Made by a program: the position numbers and the translations under genes. Below the pieces are notes generated by a model, which saw only the letters and a list, made by a program, of their open reading frames with translations, searched no databases and was not told the origin of the DNA. DNA of 64,000 nucleotides from Avena insularis (taxonomy: Eukaryota > Streptophyta > Magnoliopsida > Poales > Poaceae). Of the stretch, positions 57,130-64,000 are shown piece by piece (the first letter of the stretch is position 1; each line of letters begins with the position of its first letter). The DNA lies in NCBI GenBank assembly GCA_023614405.1, contig CM042686.1, positions 466,954,740 to 467,018,739 on the forward strand, written 5' to 3'.

Positions 57130-60008
57130 CTAGATGGAGGGACCCTTGCCGTGCGGGGGATCTTGGCCGGGAGAAGCTTCAGGCGGCGGAGGAGGCGTGA
57201 AGCTTGATCCGGTTCCTGTGCCTGCGGGCGGCGGCATCGAGACCTCCACATCAGGAGTACCGATGGACTCCGAGTCGGTGAGCACCTCGTCGGGATCCAC
57301 ATAATCAGCGATCTTGATCGCGGACCCTCGGAGTTCCGGATGGGCTTGGCGGATGGCGGCAAGATCGGCTCCGGCACGGAAGCCACCATCGATCTTCTAG
57401 ACACGAGCGTCCTTGTACTAGGAGAGCATGAGGGCCAGAGCCATCTCCGCTCCGGCCCGTGCCGCCAAGTCCCATAGCCGATCCACCGCAGTCGGCACCT
57501 CTCCCACCTTCGCTGCCAGCTGCGCCATCGTCTCCGGAACCGGAGCCTCCGGCCACATGAAGGAGAAGACGTCCCGTGCCGCCTGACGAAGCTTCGCAGC
57601 CTCCTCGCCAAGAAGGACGACGAGCTCTGGCCGCTACGCTCCAGCTTCTCCTGCAGCCGGTTGTAGGCCAGCAGGTCTATGCCGGGGTAAAAGGCTGTCA
57701 GAAAAAAGGGTCAGATTCGGCTACCGGATCCGGAAAGAAAGGAAGACGGGAAAAGGAACTTACCCTTGGCAGTGTGGTCGACCTGCATCAGCTCCTCCAC
57801 CAACGCATTCTACTTGATCGCTAGCCATTTGATCTCCTTCTCTTGGTCCTTGTTCTGGGCCTCGAGAAGGGTGAAGGCTTCGGCCCGGCTAGCGAGCGAG
57901 GCGTCGCGCTCCTTGACGGTGGCCTCCAAACCATCTACCCGCGCGTGCCAATCCTTGTTCTGCAGCCGCAGAGTGGAGTTGGACCTGCTCAGCCGGTCGT
58001 TCGCTTTCTTCAAGCGATCGATCTCGCGCTGAGCGCACACAAGGATGGCTGCAACGAAACCGGCTATCAGTAAAAAAAAGAGAGCGAGCTGGGTGAAGCG
58101 AACTTACTCTGGGAAGTCCCGTTGGCGGCAGCAAGCTTCTGCTCCAACGTCCGGTTCCCGCCGGCTGTGGCCTCCAACAGTCGGATCTCCTTCACCGCCA
58201 GCTCGATCGTGGCGGCAAGTTCCAACAGCGAAGCGGCAGAGGAAGCACCGTCTCCCACGGTGTTGACGGCCAAGGACTCCTTCGCTGCGACCACCGCCGT
58301 TCGCCACTCCTCCCTGAGCTCCTCGTCGGAGTTGTCATCGCCAACAACGACGAGCTCCTTGCCGGTAGCCCCCCGCGCGCCCGCGAAAGAGCCTTCCGGC
58401 TGGGAGGGCTCCGCTTCCGGCTGGGGACCCTCCGGCTAGGCAGAGGCAGCCGGCTCAACTCGAGGGGGAGGCGAAGGCTGCGCCTCAGAAGAAGGAGAGG
58501 CGCCGTTAGCAGCAGGGGCACGGGCGGCGACCCGTCGGCCGCGTCGCCTGCAACTCGAAAGAGACCAACGCGCTAAAGAGAAGGAGGAAAAGGCAAAAGC
58601 AAAATAAGCCAAAGTCAGAAAAACAAGAAAGAGGGCAAGTAGACAGAAAGCGTCGAAAGATAGAGGGGGAGATAAAAAACATACCCCGGCATGACCAGGG
58701 GCGGCCCTTTCTTCCGGCCAAGGCGGCTCGGCGGCAGGGCACCAGACCGGCTCCTCTTGGGAGCCAGCTCCTCCATCGCAGGCCGGCAAGAGCCGGAACG
58801 GCTGGAGCCGCTCCCGCCTGCCTCGTCGTCTGTCACGGAGCGCGTCACCGGCTCCGCGGTCGGCCCGGCCTCCTCCTCCTCATGCACCTCCGCGTGCGGG
58901 TCGGCGGCCGGCTCGTCATTCCGGCTGGGGAAGGCGTCGCCGTCCCCATCCGATTCCTTGCCGGACCACCGAGCGCGTGGCTCGGGCAAGTCGGGCGTGA
59001 ATGCCTCATGGGGAGCCTCGCCCTCCTCGCGAAGGATGCAAGCGAAGATCTTCCGAATGCAAGAAGTCAATCGGACAGAACAAGGAAATAACACAGAAAG
59101 AGCGAACAAAATTTCTGGCTACGAGAACTTACCCGGGGCGCGCGGTTCTCCCGGCTGTAGGGCGCTAGACTGAACTTCCAGTTCTCCGGCAGCCGCTCCT
59201 TGCTGATCGTCCACAACCACTCCTTCAAGTTGTGGTAGCGGGGATCGCGGTGCGATAGCCGGGTCGGGTCCAGCCGGCCGGAGTAATAGCACATCTTGTG
59301 TGCCCGCTGCTGCATCGGCATCATCAGCCGGGACATCCAGCTAAGAGTGATGTCTCGGCCGGTTAGCTGGCAGGTGACGAGGGAGCGCATCCGCGCCAGC
59401 ATCACGTCCGTCTCCGCCTTGTCGCCGTGGAACTTCAAGTCCCAGTTCTGCCGACTAGATTCGACGTCCTGGAAGGCCAGAAGGTTTATCCGGTCGACGT
59501 TGGTGACGTTCTTGACGTAGAAGTACGACTGCTGCCACAGTTGTACCGTGTCCTGGAGCAAGAATTTGGGGTAGCCGGATTGGGTGCGGGAGTATATGGA
59601 GGCGCCACTGCAGACGACTAGTGGCCCCTTCGTGTACTGCACCTGCGGCCGGACTCGGAAGAGTCGGCAGAAGAGCCCGAGATCCGGCTGGATCCCGAGA
59701 TAGCTCTCGCAGAAAGCCATGAAGTGCGCCAGCATCCCGATGGCGTTGGCGCCAAGGTGGTGAAGACGGAGGTCAAAGAAGGCGAGGAACGTCAGAACGA
59801 AGGGGTTCACCGGAAGGGCGAACCCGTGTGCCAGGTGGGAGAGGAAGATGACGCGCTCCCCCTCCGCCGGGTGCGGCGACATCTCCCCCGCCGGCGCCAA
59901 CCGCACCGCCACCTCCTCCGCCGGCGGGAGGACACGGGTGGCGTGGTACTTCGCGATTTGGTCTTCGGTGACGGAGGAGCCGCACCAAGCCCCGCGGTCG
60001 GCGGCCAT
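57130..60008 (-). pseudogene. Element D antisense spliced gene (aORF, PF04195-like)
   Basis: The best-preserved of the three antisense genes. I place the ATG at 60008-60006 (MAADRGAWCGSSVTEDQ) and exons at about 60008-59133, 59049-58685, 58547-58108, 58048-57764 and 57694-57130, with GTAAGTT donors at four of them except GTATG after exon 2. Exon 1 encodes about 290 residues including FLSHLAHGFALP, YLGIQPDLGLFCRLF and WLWTISKERLPENWKF. Exon 2 is acidic then basic (APKRSRSG), exons 3 and 4 are Ala/Glu-rich coiled coil (REIDRLKKANDRLSRSNST), exon 5 is the C-terminal helical domain. TAG or frame breaks near 58437, 57805 and in exon 5 (57411, 57396) damage it. Function unknown; a role in integration or chromatin has been supposed for such domains. 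Confidence 0.78.
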
Positions 60009-60176
60009 TTTCGGCTGGTGGAGAGGAGCGGCGACGGAAGAGTGGCGGTGGCCCGTAGCGTCGACGACGGCGAGCGGGCGGCGCAGAAGGCAAGAGCGCA
60101 GAAGCAGGAGCACACGAGGGAGAAGGAAACTGCAGCGGGGAGTGAAGGAAAGGAACTGCCTCCCCCACGGCGTCCC

Positions 60177-60182
60177 TTTAAA
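60177..60182 (-). promoter_or_regulatory. TATA-like box for the element D antisense gene
   Basis: TTTAAA in the context CCTTTAAAGGGACG lies about 170 nt upstream of the aORF ATG, matching the spacing of the TATA box in element C. Confidence 0.4.
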
Positions 60183-60503
60183 GGACCGGAAGGGCAACCG
60201 TCGATGGGGCCACGTGGCGCGCATCCGGGCATCCCACACCCCAACCGCCGCCTAGATCCCGTGTGCCAGGGCAGGATGCGAAGAAGATCCTGGAGCGAGA
60301 ACCGAAGCGCCGAACAGCAGTTTCACAAGGCGACGTGCGACGGGACGTTACGCTGCCCACCGCAGAGCAATGATGGCGCGTGCGCGCATGGCCGCGTTAG
60401 CACTGACGTCACGGGTAGCGCAACCGCCAGGCTCAGCCGGATGAAAATTCAAAAAGCAAGAAGGAGGGCGCGCACATTTCGTCTAAGGGCGGAATCCACA
60501 CGC

Positions 60504-60516
60504 GCTCGGGGGCTAG
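60504..60516 (+). other. Element D polypurine tract
   Basis: gctcgggggctag directly precedes the 3' LTR start; element A has the similar atcggggactaa in the same place. Confidence 0.7.
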
Positions 60517-61238
60517 TGTCAGGGGGATGATCCCCGGGTACCCCATCCGGATAAGAAACAGGACAGTCAGATCGCGTCTGGCTAATCAGATGCAGCCGGA
60601 CAGGGCAAGACGGGCCGGCTATCATCCGGTAGCCGGATCAGCAAGAGACAGCCGGATACGGTGACATAGCCGGACCCAATCAGTGAGACAGGACGACATG
60701 CGTGCATTGCAGTGCATACATGCGATGACAAGACGGGTAACCACCGCCCATATCAAGACTTTCGCGGTGATGCCGAACAGGGCGGTCCGACGACGGGCTT
60801 GCACGGCGTCCACTATACCTACGACAGCCATACCGCTCATACTCTGATAAGACAAGCCATACTAGATACTGTAGATGACTAGTCGGCTGGGACCCGCCTG
60901 TGGGGCCCGCCAGTCGGACTAGCCAGTGAGACCTTTGCCTCTCTGCCTATATAAGGAGAGGCAAGGCCTCAGTAGAAAGGGTTGGTCTCAGTGCATTTAA
61001 GGCAGTAGCTAGAGAACACAGCTCAAGGAGCACTTGTAGTTCGTATATCCCTCATAGTCAGATCAGGAAGGAGTAGGAGCTTTACCTCATCACGAGGGCT
61101 CCGAACCTGGGTACTTCCTGTGTCCAGCTACGCTTGCTTGTACCCAATCTCGCCTGCGGACGCCGTCGATAGCTTCCCTGCTAGTCCCCACACCTCTATC
61201 TAACCTCCTTAGGTACTGTCGTTCCCAATACAACGACA
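60517..61238 (+). repeat. Element D 3' LTR
   Basis: This 722-bp LTR matches 48911-49539 except for one extra block near 60575-60665 and scattered changes. It carries the TATA box at 60948-60954 and ends CAACGACA. Confidence 0.95.
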
Positions 61239-61243
61239 CCAGG
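61239..61243. repeat. Element D target-site duplication, right copy
   Basis: CCAGG follows the 3' LTR; one base differs from the left copy CTAGG (a C/T transition). Confidence 0.8.
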
Positions 61244-61367
61244 CGATCACGACATTCGCTGGCCCTTCATCTACAAGTCCCGGCGACTTGCACCTATGCG
61301 ATCACGACGATCGATCACGATCCTAAGCGAGGCTTGGCGAGGCAGCGCACGGCGATAGGAAGCACAT

Positions 61368-61524
61368 GTGAGTTCCTTTGAGATCTGTTATGAAATTGAT
61401 TTGGATTAGTGTTTATGTTACACATTGTGATTTATTTGGACTTTGGTAAACAATTTTCACATCGATTAGTACAAATTGAATGGCATCATGACTCGAGTGG
61501 AACACATTATATATATTTTTGTAG
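61368..61524 (+). other. Probable 5'-leader intron of the CACTA transposase
   Basis: GTGAGT at 61368 and a T-rich tttttgtag ending at 61524 frame a 157-bp AT-rich segment just before the transposase ATG at 61528. Confidence 0.6.
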
Positions 61525-64000
61525 GCGATGGATCGACAATGGATTACTCATGGGCGCAAGTTCACCCCTTTTTACATACAAGGTGTCCACGAGTTTATGG
61601 AGTTTGCGCACGCAAACTGCAACGAAGGTGCATCAATATTGTGCCCATGCCAAAAATGCCGTAATATTACGCAGCAGACTCAGGAAACTGTTGAGTATCA
61701 CTTACACGTCAATGGTATGGCCGTTTCGTACACAAAGTGGAGTTGTCATGGAGAAGATGATGGTCCTGATGAAAACTATGATAATAGTTTGTATCAAAGC
61801 AATGACAATGATGATTATGATGATGGAAATGAGAATCATAATGATCATGTTGACAAGATGTTAGATGAGCTGCATGATTCTGGTGACAGAGGCCCAAGTG
61901 ACACTAATTTCTATGCGAACCTCATCGAAGAAGCTAAGAAAGAGCTTCACGAGGGATGCACCACTGAGACGAGGTTGTCATTCATTATGAAGATGCTTTA
62001 CGTGAAATCATACAACCGGGTCACAAATAGAGCTTTTGATCAATTTATGGCTCTTATGTCGCTTTGCCAAAAGTGAATTTTCCCAAGTCCTATGCTGAAG
62101 CTAAGAGTGTTCTTTCTGAGGTTGGGCTTGGTTATGACACAATTCATGTTTGTAAGTATGACTATGCTCTGTTTTGGGGAGACCATGCCAAAAAAAACTC
62201 ATTGTCCCGAGTGTGGATTTTCAAGGTGGAAAGACCCGGAAGTAAAGAGAAAGATTCCCCACAAGGTGCTTCGATACTTTCCTATAATCCCAAGGTTACA
62301 GAGATTTTTTGTTTCGAAGGAAGCGTTGATGAATAACAAGTGGCATAAGGAGAAGAGGGTTGCACAACCGAGTATTTTGAGGCACCCAACTGATGGTGAA
62401 GCATGGAAGCACTTTGACAAGGAGTTTGGATGGTTTGCTTCAGATGCCCGTAACATAAGGCTTGGTATTGCGACAGATGGATTCAACCCATACGGAAACA
62501 TGAGTAGTTCATACAGTATGTGGCCAGTTTTTGTCATTCCATACAACTTCCCACCGTGGATGTGCGTGGATCAATCCAACTTCATGATGTCATTGCTAAT
62601 CCCTAGAAAAAATTCACCAGGAAAGGATTTTCATGTATTTATGCAGCCATTGATAAAAGATATGATGAAGCTATGGAGTGGCGTGGGCACATATGATGCG
62701 TGCATAGGTAGAGAGTTTCCGTTGCATGCTGTGTTTCTTTGGTCGATTCATAACTATCCTGGATATGCCATGATGTCTGGCCATAGCACAAGAGGGTTTT
62801 TCGCATGTGCGCACTGTGATAAGGATCCTTGCTATGAGTCTTTGCATAATAAAATTGGTTATATTGGTCATCGTCGATTTTTGCCTCACGATCACAAGTG
62901 GAGGAGTAGCAGAGCCTTCAATGGAAAACCTGAACCTAAGGATGCACCAACAAGTTTCACACTTGCAGAAAGAGAGGAGAGGGTACAAAGAGTTCAGGAT
63001 TACAGGCCAGGGAAAAATCCATCAACTAGGAAGAGAAAGCGTGGCATGACTGGTGAGCCAACCTGGCACCTCAAGATCAGCTTATATGATCTGCCATACT
63101 GGTCAAGATTGAAGTTTGTTCACAACCTAGATGTGATGCACATTGAGAAGAACATATTGGACAATATCCTTGGTACCCTTCTTGAGCTTGATGGAAAGAA
63201 CAAGGACACTGTTGGTGATAGAATGGATTTGGAGAAATTTAATGTCAGGAAGAAGTTCTGGATGAAACCTGAGGCCAAGGGTTTTTCAAAGGAGAAAGCA
63301 CCATGGACGCTTCAAAAGGAAGGCAAACAAAAATTGTGCAAGTATTTGGCCAACACTAGGTTCACAGATGGTTTTGCTGGAAACTTAGCAAGATGTGTGG
63401 ACATCCCAGGGGGTAAAGTGCACGGTCTGAAGACGCATGACTGCCACATACTTATGCAGCGTGTGTTGCCAGCTGGTCTGAGAGGGATTGCATCAAAGGC
63501 GATGTATGAGACCATTGCTGAACTGGGAAACTTTTTCAGGGAGTTGTGTGCCAAAACTCTAAGAGCATCTGTGCTGCGTCGAATGAAGGTTGAAATTGTC
63601 ATAATTCTTTGCAAGCTTGAGCTGCTATTTCCCCCATCATTCTTTGATGTAATGGTGCACCTGGCTATTCATCTACCTGATGAGGCACTTCAGAGGGGGC
63701 CTGTTCAATATGGTTGGATGTATCCAGTTGAAAGAAGGCTCGGGTACCTGAAATCAACTGTGCGTAGCAAATCAAGGCCTGAAGGTTCAATTGCTGAGGG
63801 ATATATCGTGGATGAGTGCTTGCATCATTGCTCTAAATTTTTGGGCGATGTCATAGAAACCAGACATAACAAGCCTGAGAGGAACCAAGATAAGAAACAA
63901 AGAGTTGATCCGCTAGATTTTGATATATTTTTAGATCGAGACAGAGGTTTAGGACTATCCAAGTTGAAGTATTTTCCCAAAGAATTTGACAGTATGGTTT
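61525..64000 (+). pseudogene. CACTA transposase (tnp2/TnpD type), N-terminal part, open at window end
   Basis: The ATG at 61528 starts MDRQWITHGRKFTPFYIQG, the N-terminal transposase-associated domain with CPCQKC. An Asp/Asn-rich acidic stretch follows at about 61755-61860. The tnp2 domain starts near 62040. The frame shifts to another phase at about 62064 (PKVNFPKSYAEAKSVL) and returns at an A7 run near 62190-62197, after which the original frame is open to base 64000. Visible conserved parts are WPVFVIPYNFPPWMC, PLHAVFLWSIHNYPGYAM, DLPYWSRLKFVHNLDVMHIE, and the DUF4218-like FPPSFFDVMVHLAIHLPDEA and GPVQYGWMYPVERR. The protein binds the transposon ends and cuts them. The two frame changes nearly cancel but still disrupt the product, unless the A7 run reflects a sequencing error. 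Confidence 0.85.

Larger units (their letters stand above)
48911..61238 (+). mobile_element. Element D: complete Tat-lineage Ty3/gypsy retrotransposon
   Basis: The 12.3-kb element has both LTRs, primer site, gag, protease, RT, RNase H, second RNase H, integrase, a 3' region with ~170-bp repeats, the antisense gene and a polypurine tract. It is bounded by a near-perfect 5-bp duplication inside the CACTA. It is GC-rich relative to the other elements. Pol carries 11 TAG stops and several frameshifts, so it is structurally complete but not autonomous. Confidence 0.95.
48466..64000 (+). mobile_element. CACTA (En/Spm) DNA transposon, 5' part, with element D nested inside
   Basis: The left end begins CACTACAATAGATCC, the CACTA terminal motif, preceded by GAT as a possible 3-bp target duplication, and is followed by dense subterminal repeats. 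A tnp2-type transposase starts at 61528 and is still open at the window end. Element D (12.3 kb) lies between the terminus and the transposase exon. The right end is outside the window. Confidence 0.9.

Noticed and set aside
1..64000. Host protein-coding gene
   Set aside because: Every conserved frame belongs to a transposable element; the gaps at 12831-14238 and 43816-45705 show no conserved coding sequence.

Overview
The window is a stretch of nested transposable elements from a plant nuclear genome, almost certainly a grass. I see no host gene, rRNA gene, intact tRNA gene or prokaryotic feature. The grass assignment rests on three Tat-lineage Ty3/gypsy elements carrying an antisense ORF, a Tekay/Del chromovirus with LTRs of several kb, Athila-type LTRs with a GGCGCC primer-binding site, and a CACTA (En/Spm) transposon. 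The LTR styles suggest the Pooideae (oat/ryegrass/Triticeae side); that is inference.

Layout, left to right. (A) 1-8900: 3' part of a plus-strand Tat element, with the end of pol (second RNase H, integrase), a seven-exon antisense gene holding a 59-bp tandem array in one intron, and its 3' LTR. (F) 8901-~12830: minus-strand Athila-like remnant (LTR pieces, Gag, protease fragment, no RT/IN), with a cluster of ~102-bp palindromic tandem repeats. 12831-14243: AT-rich, no gene. (C) 14244-43810: minus-strand Tat element with perfect 5-bp target duplications (gacgg). It is split by a Tekay chromovirus (20230-36774, perfect TSD aagtg) inserted in its integrase codons. The Tekay element itself holds two pieces of an Athila-like family: a truncated gag plus LTR (22719-25054) and a solo-type LTR (34372-35949). 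43816-45705: AT-rich spacer. (E) 45706-48465: start of a plus-strand Tat element of the same family as C, whose LTR contains a ~325-bp hAT-type MITE and whose gag is interrupted by the CACTA. (CACTA) 48466 to beyond the window end: 5' terminus with subterminal repeats, a tRNA-like motif, and a tnp2-type transposase starting at 61528. Inside it lies a complete third Tat element (D, 48911-61238, TSD ctagg/ccagg).

Relative order from nesting: C is older than Tekay, which is older than the solo Athila LTR; E is older than the CACTA, which is older than D. Almost all coding regions are degraded. In D pol and in the Tekay gag-pol, every premature stop I could place in the conserved frame is TAG, as expected from C-to-T decay at methylated CAG/CTG sites.

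The most interesting unit is the antisense gene of the Tat elements. Three diverged copies (A, C, D) each have their own TATA-like box, an ATG, GT-AG introns (often GTAAGT donors), one conserved N-terminal domain, acidic/basic linkers, coiled coils and a C-terminal helical domain. They look like real spliced genes carried opposite to gag-pol, with an unknown job.
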